A stretch of DNA of 64,000 nt from VXNE01 sp963665455 (GTDB lineage Bacteria; Pseudomonadota; Gammaproteobacteria; Pseudomonadales; Azotimanducaceae): NCBI GenBank assembly GCA_963665455.1, contig OY762279.1:3720001-3784000 (forward strand), in the 5' to 3' direction. The translations under genes were made by a program, and so were the position numbers. Shown here one piece after another: positions 32,635 to 41,576 of the stretch. Position 1 is the stretch's first letter. The number at the start of each line of letters is the position of its first letter. Under the pieces are notes generated by a model. The model ran no database searches, had not been told where the DNA came from, and saw only the letters and a program-made list of their open reading frames with translations.

Positions 32635-34128
32635 CTACGCCGGCTTCTCGATGGCCTTCCAGCCGCCACGGTCGGGATCCCTGCGCAGGGTATCCCGGTA
32701 CTTCTCGACCTTGGCGTGATCGAGCCGGTCCAGCAGTCCGTCGAGGTGGTCCGCCACCAGCGCCTCGCGGACGGGCCGGTAGGCCGGGTCGTCCACGAGA
32801 TTCCTCAGTTCGCGGGGGTCGTCCTCCATGTCGTAGAGGTCGACGGGTTCGCGCGTCAGCGAGTCCACGCTCAGCTTGAACCGGTCCGTGCGCACCATGG
32901 AGAAGAGCATCACTTCGCTGAAGACGGCGTCCTTGCCCCGGTGCGCGCCGGGTGCGTCCGGCCCGTCGAGGACTCGTCCCGCCAGGGACGCCCGACCTTC
33001 CGAGCCGTCGAGGCTGGAGGCGCCGGCGATCTCGAGCAGCGTCTCGACCACGTCGAGCTGATCCGTGAGGCCCCGTGACCGCCAGCCCCGGGTGCCGCCG
33101 GGTGGCCTGATGCACAGGGGGATGGTGAGTGCGCCCTCGTAGAACACGGCCTTGTTGCGGCAGCGGTGGTCGCCGAGCATCTCGCCGTGGTCGGAGGTGT
33201 ACACGATCCACGTATCGTCCATCACGCCCTTGCGCTCGAGGGCGTCGAGCACCAGGCCGATGCCCCGGTCGATGTGGGTGACCTTGGCGTAGTAGTAGGC
33301 GCGCATCAGCCGGTCCTGGCTGGCCGTCATGGTCTGCAGCCGGCCGCCGTCGCGGCTTCGCCGAACCTGGGGGGCAACGGGCCCGGTACCCGGTTCGAGG
33401 ATGGCCGGCGGCATCTCCTCGGGATCGTACAGCGCCCGCTCGGAGGCCGGGGAGTCGAAGGGATTGTGCGGCCCCGGGAAGGAGACCTGCAGGTAGAAGG
33501 GCTGGTCCTCGGCGTAGTCGTCGATCCACTCGACCGCCTTGCGGGCGGTGTACGTGTCGAGCGTCTCGTCCGCCGGCACCATGCTCGGCGGCGTCTCCCA
33601 CGGCAGCATCGTCCGCTCGGTCTCGCCGCGCACGACGACCCGCATGTAGCTGCGAAAGGCGTCGAGGCGGCCCCGCTCACGCAGGAAATCCGTGTAGTAG
33701 CAGTCGGCGGTGGCGTACGCCATGATGTCCCGCAGTTCGTGGGTGTCCTCGAAACCCCACGCATGCATCTTGTGGGCATGCGCCCGGGCATGGCCGTCGC
33801 CCGGGCGGCGCACGTGCAGGTGCACCTTCCCGACCTGCGCGGTGCGGTAGCCGGCATCGCGAATGTTGCGCACGTGGTTGGGCGTCGCGGGATCCCCATC
33901 CACGTTGTTGGCCCACATGCCGTGTTCGCAGGGATGCTTGCCGGACATGAGGGACATCCTCGCCGGCATGCATACGGGGGAATTGGTGATGCACCGGCTG
34001 AAGGTCACGCCCTCGCCGGCCAGCCGGTCGAGGTGCGGCGTCTGCACGACCGGGTTGCCGGCGAAGCCGACCGTGTCGCCCCGTTGCTGGTCGGGGAAGA
34101 AGAGGACGATGTTCGGGCGGTTGGGCAC
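32635..34128 (-). CDS. Sulfatase, formylglycine type (first paralogue)
   Basis: 497 aa from a GTG at 34128 (TAGTG overlap with the dioxygenase gene); the paralogue at 35249 starts the same way. Metal-binding N-terminus RPNIVLFFPDQQRGD, the formylglycine site C-M-P-A-R in TNSPVCMPARMSLMSG (about residue 52), VGKVHLH and TSDHGEMLGDHRC. The C-terminal subdomain ends with DLYDMEDDPRELRNLVDD. No signal peptide, so it is cytoplasmic and would hydrolyse a small imported sulfate (or phosphonate) ester. A maturation enzyme for the cysteine is not in the window. Confidence 0.93.
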   Translation of the reverse strand: MPNRPNIVLFFPDQQRGDTVGFAGNPVVQTPHLDRLAGEGVTFSRCITNSPVCMPARMSLMSGKHPCEHGMWANNVDGDPATPNHVRNIRDAGYRTAQVGKVHLHVRRPGDGHARAHAHKMHAWGFEDTHELRDIMAYATADCYYTDFLRERGRLDAFRSYMRVVVRGETERTMLPWETPPSMVPADETLDTYTARKAVEWIDDYAEDQPFYLQVSFPGPHNPFDSPASERALYDPEEMPPAILEPGTGPVAPQVRRSRDGGRLQTMTASQDRLMRAYYYAKVTHIDRGIGLVLDALERKGVMDDTWIVYTSDHGEMLGDHRCRNKAVFYEGALTIPLCIRPPGGTRGWRSRGLTDQLDVVETLLEIAGASSLDGSEGRASLAGRVLDGPDAPGAHRGKDAVFSEVMLFSMVRTDRFKLSVDSLTREPVDLYDMEDDPRELRNLVDDPAYRPVREALVADHLDGLLDRLDHAKVEKYRDTLRRDPDRGGWKAIEKPA

Positions 34129-35000
34129 TATTTGTCGGCACCGGCGAAGTAGCGGTGCTCGAGGGAGCGCTGGTTCTCGTAGATCGAGCCCTGGTTGGGG
34201 GCCCGGGGCAGCGGCATGCGCACCGGAACGCGCTCCAGGCGAGGTTCGAGGGTCGAGCGCCCCTGCATCATCATGCCGTCGAACGTAGCGAGATCGTCGA
34301 CGCCGGCCAGCGGCCACGCGTCCGCGGCGGCGTACACGTAGAACAGGATGCGGCGCGCCCGCGCCGAACGGTTCACGGCGGAGCCGTGCACGAGCCGGGC
34401 GTGATGGATGGTGATCGCTCCGGCCGCGCCGTGGAGTTCGCGGGCGCCGGACATGTCGAGCCCGGCCCGGCGGACATCGATGGCACCGCAGAAGGCGCCG
34501 TCGGCATGGTGATCGTGGACGGGTCCGGCGTGGCTTCCCGGGAGCACCATGAGCGGCCCGTTGTCCGGGCCCATGTCGTCGAGCAGGATCCCGACCGCGA
34601 GCACGCTCTGGTTAGTATGCGGATAGAAGGCCCAGTCCTGGTGCCATTCGATGGCCGCGCCGTCCCCGGGCGACTTCAGGTTGACCTTGCCCCCGGTGCG
34701 CAGCCGTATGTCCTCCCCGAGCAACGGCATCAGCGCCGCCATGATGCGCGGGTGCGCGGCGAGCCCGGCGTAGAAGGGGTGCGCGAAGTACGGATGCTTG
34801 ATGCGCCGGACCCGGGGCCGGGCGGGCGTGTGCGCCGGGTCGAGGTCGAGGATGTCCGTGTGGCGAGTCGCCCCGCTCGCGCTCCCGACGATCTCGTCGG
34901 TGACGCGCCGCAGCTCGCGTAGCGTGTCGGATTCGAGCGCGTCCTCCACGAGCACGTACCCGTCCGTCGCGTACTGCGCGGCCTGTTGATCGGTGAGCAA
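34128..35000 (-). CDS. Phytanoyl-CoA dioxygenase (PhyH) family protein
   Basis: 290 aa from a TTG; GGAGGAGG lies 4 bases upstream and no other start fits, so the rare codon is accepted. The Fe(II) ligands H-x-D are in EWHQDWAFYPH (about residue 119) and the distal His is in HHARLVHGSAVNRS. An Arg for 2-oxoglutarate follows (RARRILFYVY). Such enzymes hydroxylate or cleave small organic molecules. It is the first gene of a two-gene unit with the sulfatase, to which it is translationally coupled. Confidence 0.9.
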   Translation of the reverse strand: MLTDQQAAQYATDGYVLVEDALESDTLRELRRVTDEIVGSASGATRHTDILDLDPAHTPARPRVRRIKHPYFAHPFYAGLAAHPRIMAALMPLLGEDIRLRTGGKVNLKSPGDGAAIEWHQDWAFYPHTNQSVLAVGILLDDMGPDNGPLMVLPGSHAGPVHDHHADGAFCGAIDVRRAGLDMSGARELHGAAGAITIHHARLVHGSAVNRSARARRILFYVYAAADAWPLAGVDDLATFDGMMMQGRSTLEPRLERVPVRMPLPRAPNQGSIYENQRSLEHRYFAGADK

Positions 35001-35248
35001 CGCCTCCTCCCTCGATGGCGGCCAGAACTAGTTTACGGTCGCTTCGACTGACGTGCGCTTGGACGAAAGCCTCACCGGACCGTCCGCACAACCCGAAGCC
35101 AACCGCCCCGAATCCTGCGGGATCGTCCCGTTCGGTACAACCGCGCCGCCCGCGATTCCACGCCGGGGCCCGGCCGCGACGTGACGGCTGATTTGCGCGG
35201 GCGCCCGCGTGCCGCGAAGATGCACCCGTGCGCCGGGGGAACCGCACC

Positions 35249-36727
35249 GTGCCGAATGGGCCCAACATCGTCCTGATCTTCTCGGACCAGCACCGGGGCG
35301 ACGCCCTTGGTTGCGTCGGAAACCCGGTGGTTCGAACGCCCAACCTCGATGGCCTGGCCGCGGAGGGCGTGATCTTCCGAAACTGCAACACGAGCTCGCC
35401 CCTGTGCATGCCCGCGCGGGCGTCGTTGATCACGGGCATGTACGTCAACGAGCACGGCGCATGGGGCAATCGCACCGAGGCGGACCGCCACGGGCCGAGC
35501 CACGTGAGGAACATCCGGGACGCGGGGTACTGCACCGCCGTGATCGGCAAGACCCATTTCCGGCTGTACCAAGCCGATGATGGCCACACGCGCGACCATG
35601 CTTCGGGATTGCACGACTGGGGATACGAGTTCGCCCACGAGACCAAGGACACCATCCCCTCGGCCACCCACCGCTGCTACTACGCGGACTTCCTGGCCGA
35701 GCGGGGGAAGCTACAGGTCTACGAGGACTGCGCGCGGAACTTCAGGCTCGGGCAGGGCACGGGTCTCCTGCGCCCGTGGGAACACCTACCCAACCTTCTC
35801 GAGGAGGACGAGCACATCGACAGGTACATCGCCAACACGGCGTCGGAGTGGATACGAAGCTATGCGGACGACAGGCCGTTCTATCTACAAGTCTGCCTGA
35901 TGGGGCCGCATCCGCCGTTCGACGCGCCGGCACGATATAGGGACATGTTCGATCCCGGGGACATGCCCCTTCCGATCATGGAAGCTCCGGCGGAACCGGT
36001 CTCTCCCCAGATCAGGACGATGTTCTCGCGCCGGGGACTGAAGGACATGACCGAGTCCCAGAGCCGAACACTCACGAGTCACTACTACGCGAAGGTCGCA
36101 TTCGACGACCACGCGATCGGCTTGGTCCTTGAGGCCTTGCGGGAAAGGGACCTGATGGACGACACCTGGATCGTCTACACCTCCGACCACGGCGAAATGC
36201 TCGGCGATCACCGGTTTTGCCAGAAGTCCGTGTTCTACGAGGGCGCGCTGAACGTGCCGCTCATCGCGAGGCCGCCCGGCGGGACGAAACCATGGACGGC
36301 GCAAGGCCTGACGGACCACCACGACATCTGCGCAACCCTGCTCGACGCCGCGGGTGCCGACCATCTAGAGGTCGACCGTGGCCGTTCGTTGCGTCCGAAG
36401 ATCGAAGCCGGTTCGGACGCGGGCGACGGCCAACGCGGCAAGGGCGTGGTCTTCAGCGAAGTGAACCTGTACTCCATGGCGCGGACCGGGCGCTACAAGA
36501 TGACCATCGACTCACTGACGAGAGAGCCCCTGGAGCTGTACGACCTGGAGAACGATCCGGACGAGCTTCGCAACGTGGTGGAAGAACCGCGGCTTTCGAC
36601 CGTGCGCGATCAGTTCCTGGCGGAGTACTTCAGTCACCTGCTGGCGAACCTGAACGAGCCGCAACTCAAGCTGTACCAGGGCGGTGGGATACCGACCAGG
36701 CTGCATGGGGAATACCCCGAGTACTGA
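35249..36727 (+). CDS. Sulfatase, formylglycine type (second paralogue)
   Basis: 492 aa from the GTG at 35249, matching the start of the first paralogue; an earlier GTG at 35228 is possible. Motifs: GPNIVLIFSDQHRGD, formylglycine site in TSSPLCMPARASLITG (C-M-P-A-R), VIGKTHFRL and TSDHGEMLGDHRFCQKSVFY. It closely resembles the sulfatase at 32635-34128 along its whole length, so the pair probably arose by duplication. No signal peptide. A YejA-like binding protein gene follows after 91 bases. Confidence 0.92.
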   Translation: MPNGPNIVLIFSDQHRGDALGCVGNPVVRTPNLDGLAAEGVIFRNCNTSSPLCMPARASLITGMYVNEHGAWGNRTEADRHGPSHVRNIRDAGYCTAVIGKTHFRLYQADDGHTRDHASGLHDWGYEFAHETKDTIPSATHRCYYADFLAERGKLQVYEDCARNFRLGQGTGLLRPWEHLPNLLEEDEHIDRYIANTASEWIRSYADDRPFYLQVCLMGPHPPFDAPARYRDMFDPGDMPLPIMEAPAEPVSPQIRTMFSRRGLKDMTESQSRTLTSHYYAKVAFDDHAIGLVLEALRERDLMDDTWIVYTSDHGEMLGDHRFCQKSVFYEGALNVPLIARPPGGTKPWTAQGLTDHHDICATLLDAAGADHLEVDRGRSLRPKIEAGSDAGDGQRGKGVVFSEVNLYSMARTGRYKMTIDSLTREPLELYDLENDPDELRNVVEEPRLSTVRDQFLAEYFSHLLANLNEPQLKLYQGGGIPTRLHGEYPEY

Positions 36728-36818
36728 GTGCGGTCCATTGACCGACCTGCAAAGGGACACGGAGGGCGCCAACGGTGGGGCGGGTGAGGGCGGGCTGGCG
36801 CGCCACGTCGAAGGGATA

Positions 36819-38645
36819 GTGATTACGCTCGTGCGACCGCTGCGGAGCAATGTGGCGCGTTGGGTCGTTTTGCTCCTGGCGGCGTCCCCTGGCCTCGCCG
36901 GGGAGCCGGCGTACCGGCACGGCATCTCGCTGCTGCACGACCTGAAGTATCCGGCCGGCTTCACCCACTTCGCCTACGCGAATCCCGCGGCCCCGAAGGG
37001 CGGCAGCCTGACGCTCTCGACGGGCCAACCGGTACGGAACTTCTCGGGTGCGTGGGGCACCGGGGTTGCAAACGTGGCGGGGCTCGAGAGGACGATGGAT
37101 CGGCTGTTCGTCCGCTCGGCCGACGAGGCGTCCGGGCTGTACGGCTTGCTGGCGGACGGGGTGGCGCTGTCGGACGACCGAAAGTCCCTGTTCATCAGGC
37201 TGCACGAGGCGGCCCGCTGGCACGATGGCGTGGCGATCACGACCGGCGACGTACGCTTCTCCTACGACGTGATGGCGCGCACGTCCCTCGCCGGCTGGAC
37301 CTACATGCGCTCGTGGGTCGAGTTGATCGAGATCGTCAACGAGCGGGAGCTCGTGATCCACCACCAGGATGTCTTCACCCATGCGAACCTGCTCGCGCTG
37401 ACCGTCTTCCCGGTGCGGCCGGCGCACTACTACGCTGATGGGGACCCGGGGGAGACCACGCTCGTGCCTCCGGTCGGCAGCGGTCCGTACCGGGTTGCCG
37501 GGTTCGACCGGGACCACGTCGTCTACGCGCGGGTGGACGACTACTGGGCCCGGGACCTCGCCGTCAACCGCGGGCGCCACAACTTCGACACGATCCGCTA
37601 CGACGTGTACCGCGACGCCTCCGTGGCGCGGGAAGCCTTCCGCAAGGGGTTGTTCGACATCTTCTGGGAGACCGACGTGCGCTACTGGCACGACTCGTAC
37701 GACATACCGGCCGCTCACGACGGGCGCCTGCGCAAGGACACGCGCACGGTCAGCAGGGCGATCGGCCGGGACCGGGCCCTGGCGTTCAACCTGGAGCGCG
37801 AGAGGTTCCAGGACGTGCGCGTGCGCGAGGCGCTGACCCTGGCCTTCGATTTCGAATGGCAGAACCGGGTATTCCATCGCGACTCGCACAAGCGGGCGCT
37901 GAGCTACTTCGCCGGGTCGCCGCTGGCGGCGCGGGGATTGCCCGGCGAGGCGGAGGTCGCCGTGCTCGCGCCGTATCGCGACCGGCTTCCGAACCGCCTG
38001 TTCGCCGAGCCCTTCGAACTGCCGAGTTCCGTCGGCCAGGGTCGCCACCGCGCCGCGCTCGAGCGTGCGCGGCGCCTGCTTGCCGATGCCGGCTGGACGC
38101 TGGTGGACGGCCGGCTCCAGGACGCGCGCGGGCGGCCCTTCGTCCTGGAGATCGCGACGCAGGAGGGGTCGGCAAGCCGCCTCCTGCTGCCCTATGTCGA
38201 CGCGCTGGCGGTCCTTGGCATCGACGCCCGGCTGCGGATCCTGGATGTCGTCACGGCGGTCAGGTTCAAGCGGGAGCGCCGCTTCGACATGTACCTGCAG
38301 AATCTCGCCATGAGCTACCCGCCGATGGACCAGTTGCGCATCTACTTCGGTTCCGCCCATGCCGCCGCGGGCATGGGCGGCAACCTGGCCGGGGTCCGGG
38401 ATCCGGTGGTGGACGCGCTGATAGAAGCCGCCCAGCGCGCGCCGGACATGGACACCGCGGTGATCGCCTGCCGGGCCCTGGACCGTGTCCTGCTGTGGGG
38501 CTTCTATCACGTGCCGCTCAACATGCCCGACGTGGAGCGGTTCCTGTACTGGGACAAGTTCGGCCGCCCGGACGAATCCACCGCGCGGTACGAGTACCTG
38601 GACGGGGGTCTGGCGCGCGTGATCGACAGTTGGTGGCGGCGATGA
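36819..38645 (+). CDS. yejA: Extracellular solute-binding protein family 5, YejA-like
   Basis: 608 aa from the GTG at 36819 with GAAGGGA upstream; the ATG at 36684 would add 45 residues without a signal. A signal peptide follows (VARWVVLLLAASPGLAG). The mature part opens like YejA (HGISLLHDLKYPAGFTHFAY; NPAAPKGGSLTLSTGQPVR). Later segments PPVGSGPYRVAGFDRDHVVY, NRGRHNFDTIRYDVYRDAS and LAFNLERERFQDVRVREALT are also typical. YejA delivers peptides or microcin C to YejBEF. The matching yejBEF genes are at 47.9-51.7 kb. Its place behind a sulfatase may mean a different ligand. Confidence 0.85.
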   Translation: MITLVRPLRSNVARWVVLLLAASPGLAGEPAYRHGISLLHDLKYPAGFTHFAYANPAAPKGGSLTLSTGQPVRNFSGAWGTGVANVAGLERTMDRLFVRSADEASGLYGLLADGVALSDDRKSLFIRLHEAARWHDGVAITTGDVRFSYDVMARTSLAGWTYMRSWVELIEIVNERELVIHHQDVFTHANLLALTVFPVRPAHYYADGDPGETTLVPPVGSGPYRVAGFDRDHVVYARVDDYWARDLAVNRGRHNFDTIRYDVYRDASVAREAFRKGLFDIFWETDVRYWHDSYDIPAAHDGRLRKDTRTVSRAIGRDRALAFNLERERFQDVRVREALTLAFDFEWQNRVFHRDSHKRALSYFAGSPLAARGLPGEAEVAVLAPYRDRLPNRLFAEPFELPSSVGQGRHRAALERARRLLADAGWTLVDGRLQDARGRPFVLEIATQEGSASRLLLPYVDALAVLGIDARLRILDVVTAVRFKRERRFDMYLQNLAMSYPPMDQLRIYFGSAHAAAGMGGNLAGVRDPVVDALIEAAQRAPDMDTAVIACRALDRVLLWGFYHVPLNMPDVERFLYWDKFGRPDESTARYEYLDGGLARVIDSWWRR

Positions 38646-38655
38646 TCCGGGGCTT

Positions 38656-39411
38656 CTAGTTGAACGGCAACATGCCGGACTTCCGGTAGTAGACCCTGGG
38701 CTCCGCGCGCGCCTGGGCGCCGCCGGCGGGATTGGCCGCGCCGTAGGGAGGAATCGCCGTGCCCGCCCGCGCCAGCCGCGCGGCCATCGAGACCCGGCGG
38801 TTGCCGGAGCCGAACGGCAGGCTGCGGTGGAGCAGCGACCCGTGCATCAGTACGAACTGGCCGCGCCTGAGGGGCAGCGGGGTGACGCGATCCTGGACGA
38901 CGTCGGGGACTTCCTCGATGTGACGCGGGATGTCGCGGTCGAACGCATCGATCGGCAGGTGCGATCCCTTCACGTATTCGATGCGGCCCTCGGTCATGCC
39001 GATATCGGTCAGCGCGAGGGTGAGGGTGAAGTGATTGCTCGTGTCGAACAGGTCGATAGGCGCATCGCCGTCCTCGAAGTGACGGTCGTGATGCCACTTG
39101 TTCTGTCCGGTACCCTCGCTCTTGACGAAGAAGTTCGTCCTCCAGATGAACAGGTCCGTGCCCGCCAACTCCGCCACGACCGACTGTAGGTTGGCGTCGA
39201 AGAAGAGCTCCCGGAGGATCGCGATGTCCATGTGCCGGTCGAGCAGCGGGTTGACGCCCGGATCGTCCGCCCCTTCCCTGATCGCCTGCAACTGCGCTCG
39301 CCGCAGGGCCTTCAGGCGGAAGACCTCGTCGCGCGCGGCGTCGAGCCGGGACTGGTCCTTGAGCTCGAAGGGACCGGCCAAGCCGTCCCGCTGCCATTGG
39401 TGTGTCGGCAT
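38656..39411 (-). CDS. PhyH-type Fe(II)/2-oxoglutarate dioxygenase
   Basis: 251 aa from the ATG at 39411; a GTG five codons earlier is possible and neither has a clear ribosome site. H-x-D lies in NKWHHDRHFEDGDAP and the distal His in FVLMHGSLLHRSLPFGSGNR with an Arg after it. The segment GRIEYVKGSHLPIDAFDRD is typical for PhyH proteins. The substrate is unknown. It is convergent with the YejA-like gene (10-base gap) and divergent from another PhyH-type gene. Confidence 0.85.
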   Translation of the reverse strand: MPTHQWQRDGLAGPFELKDQSRLDAARDEVFRLKALRRAQLQAIREGADDPGVNPLLDRHMDIAILRELFFDANLQSVVAELAGTDLFIWRTNFFVKSEGTGQNKWHHDRHFEDGDAPIDLFDTSNHFTLTLALTDIGMTEGRIEYVKGSHLPIDAFDRDIPRHIEEVPDVVQDRVTPLPLRRGQFVLMHGSLLHRSLPFGSGNRRVSMAARLARAGTAIPPYGAANPAGGAQARAEPRVYYRKSGMLPFN

Positions 39412-39568
39412 GGTGCGTATGATCACACGGGCGCAACGAAGCGCATCGGGGGGTTAGACGTGGTCCGCGCGCTCCGCCTCAGGAGCTGGCACTCCCGACG
39501 CGACGAGGTGAGGATGCGGCGGGGCGGAACGTCGAATAGCAGGTGGCGAGGGGGCGAGAATCCGACGC

Positions 39569-40642
39569 ATGCCGGGTGAAGCAGAGTTCCAGGAGCGCGT
39601 CGTGCGGGCGGAACGCCCACGGCACCACTTCGTGTTCCTGATCGCGCCCGACGGGTCGATGCTCGGCCTCGACGGGGACGGCGCGCCGGCCCGCTACGAC
39701 GACGCCGACGACCGCGTCATCTGGGACCGGGCGCCGGGCGGGGTCCGGCACGTGGCCACGGGCCGGGCGTTCGCCGCCGACATGGACGGGGACACGTGCA
39801 CGGTGGCCGGCGGCGGGGACGGCGTGACCTTCCGGATCGGCCACGGCCCGGAAAAGCTGCCGAGCGCCTATCTCGACCACCTGCGGCGGGAAGGCTGGGT
39901 GTGCCTGACCTGTCTGTTGCCGCCCGACATCGTCGAGGGGCTGCAACGGGTCGCGGGCACGGACCGCCACGAGCACCTCCGGATGAACAACGACCGTCCC
40001 AAGGTCTGCCAGCACGGCGCCGTCGGCAAGGCGATCACGGAGCCGATATCGCTGTGGCTGATCCGGCGGTACGTCGGCACGCGGGACCTGCACCTCGGGC
40101 ATCCACCGGGGCTCACCGCACTGCCTCCCTACGACGGCAAGCGCCCCGTCCAGGGCTGGCACGCCGACATTCCCTACATCGCGTCCGCCGGCGGCAATCC
40201 CGTGGCGGATCGGGGCGGCCCGATCAAGGCGGTGCAGCGCAACGTCTGCGTCTCGGACTTCCGGAAGGACAACGGGGCCACGGCGTACAAGCTCGGCTCG
40301 CATCGGGCCCCGACGAACCCGCCGCCCGCATGGAACCCGGGCCGCCATGGCGGCGACCCCGCGGCGCGGCCCTACAGCGGCCCCGATTCCGACGTGCTGG
40401 AGGCGCCGGCCGGCAGCATCGTCCTGTACGACGCCAGGACCTGGCACCGGGCGGGCTTCAACCGCAGCCGGCGCAAGCGCGGCGCGATGCTGATGTCGTT
40501 CCAGACCGCGGACGTGATCCCGAAGCGGGACACCCGCCCCACCTGCAAGCGTCTACACGAGAGCCCGGTGTATCGGGAGCTCGACGCCAGGCAGCGGCGG
40601 GAGATCACCGAACTCCTGATGAACCAGCCGGACATCGTGTGA
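39569..40642 (+). CDS. PhyH-type dioxygenase with extra N-terminal domain
   Basis: 357 aa. Residues 1 to about 92 form an extra domain not expected in PhyH proteins (HHFVFLIAPDGSMLGLDGDG). The dioxygenase part has GWHADIPYIASAGGNP as the H-x-D motif, DNGATAYKLGSHRAPTNPPP, and the distal His in VLYDARTWHRAGFNRSRRKR with Arg residues for 2-oxoglutarate. It is the first of three plus-strand genes with a TIM-barrel isomerase and a Gfo/Idh/MocA oxidoreductase, suggesting one catabolic unit. Confidence 0.82.
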   Translation: MPGEAEFQERVVRAERPRHHFVFLIAPDGSMLGLDGDGAPARYDDADDRVIWDRAPGGVRHVATGRAFAADMDGDTCTVAGGGDGVTFRIGHGPEKLPSAYLDHLRREGWVCLTCLLPPDIVEGLQRVAGTDRHEHLRMNNDRPKVCQHGAVGKAITEPISLWLIRRYVGTRDLHLGHPPGLTALPPYDGKRPVQGWHADIPYIASAGGNPVADRGGPIKAVQRNVCVSDFRKDNGATAYKLGSHRAPTNPPPAWNPGRHGGDPAARPYSGPDSDVLEAPAGSIVLYDARTWHRAGFNRSRRKRGAMLMSFQTADVIPKRDTRPTCKRLHESPVYRELDARQRREITELLMNQPDIV

Positions 40643-40688
40643 TGGTCCGCCTGCGGCCCCCCGCCCCGCAGACCGGAAGGACCACGCC

Positions 40689-41576
40689 ATGCAAGTAGGA
40701 ATCATGTCCGGCCACTGCGCCCGGCCGACCCTCGGGGAGACGCTCGACGCGATCCTCGCCCATGACCTTCGACACCTACAGTTCAACTGGGCTTCGGCGC
40801 GCCCGAAGGGACCGCTCGCCGACGAGATCGACGCCATCTGCGCCGTCGTCCGGGAGGAGACCGCCAGGCGGAACATGGTCGTCGCCGCCGTGGCCGGCAA
40901 TGCCAACATGGTCGACGTCGATCCCGCGAAACGTCGGCGGGCGATCGACCGGCTGTTGATGATCGTCCGCGCCTGCAGGGCGGCGGGCACCTCCGTGGTC
41001 GCGACGTGCACCGGCTCACGGCACCCGGAGAGCATGTGGCGGCATCATCCCGACAACGCGTCGAAGGAAGCGTGGCGGGTGCTCCACGCCACCCTGGAAC
41101 AGGTGCTGCCGGTCGCCGAGGCGGCCGGCGTGCAGGTCGCGTTCGAGCCGGAAATCAACAACGTCGCGAGCGACGCGAAGAAGAGCCGCCGCCTCATAGA
41201 CGACATGGGCTCGCCCAACCTGAAGGTCGTGATGGACGCCGCCAACATCTTCGGCAAGGACGACCTGCCGCGTATGGGGGAGGTGCTCGACGAGGCGTTC
41301 GACCTCCTCGGCGACCACGTCGCCATCGCCCACGCCAAGGATCTCGACCGGGGCGGCGATGCGGGGCACTTGCCGGCGGGCACCGGCAAGCTCGACTACG
41401 CCCACTACGTCGCGCTGCTCTGCGGACTGCCCTTCGACGTTCCGGTCATCCTCCACGGGCTGCCGGAGGACCAAGTGGACGCGAGCGTCGCGATGCTCCG
41501 GGGCCACGCGGCGGCCCTTCTGGCGGGGGAGGGCACGGGCGGTGCGACGGGAAGTGGGGCGGGAGCGGACGCATGA
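40689..41576 (+). CDS. Sugar phosphate isomerase/epimerase-like TIM-barrel protein
   Basis: 295 aa, xylose-isomerase-like AP-endonuclease-2 fold. Seen: IMSGHCARPTLGETLDAILA at the start, GTSVVATCTGSRHPESMW, VAFEPEINNVASDAKKS with a conserved metal-binding Glu, LKVVMDAANIFGKDDLP, AIAHAKDLDRGGDAGHLPAG with His-Lys-Asp, and VILHGLPE at the end. Such enzymes isomerise or epimerise sugars or inositol derivatives with a divalent metal. The stop overlaps the next start (ATGA), so it is coupled to the oxidoreductase. Confidence 0.87.
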   Translation: MQVGIMSGHCARPTLGETLDAILAHDLRHLQFNWASARPKGPLADEIDAICAVVREETARRNMVVAAVAGNANMVDVDPAKRRRAIDRLLMIVRACRAAGTSVVATCTGSRHPESMWRHHPDNASKEAWRVLHATLEQVLPVAEAAGVQVAFEPEINNVASDAKKSRRLIDDMGSPNLKVVMDAANIFGKDDLPRMGEVLDEAFDLLGDHVAIAHAKDLDRGGDAGHLPAGTGKLDYAHYVALLCGLPFDVPVILHGLPEDQVDASVAMLRGHAAALLAGEGTGGATGSGAGADA

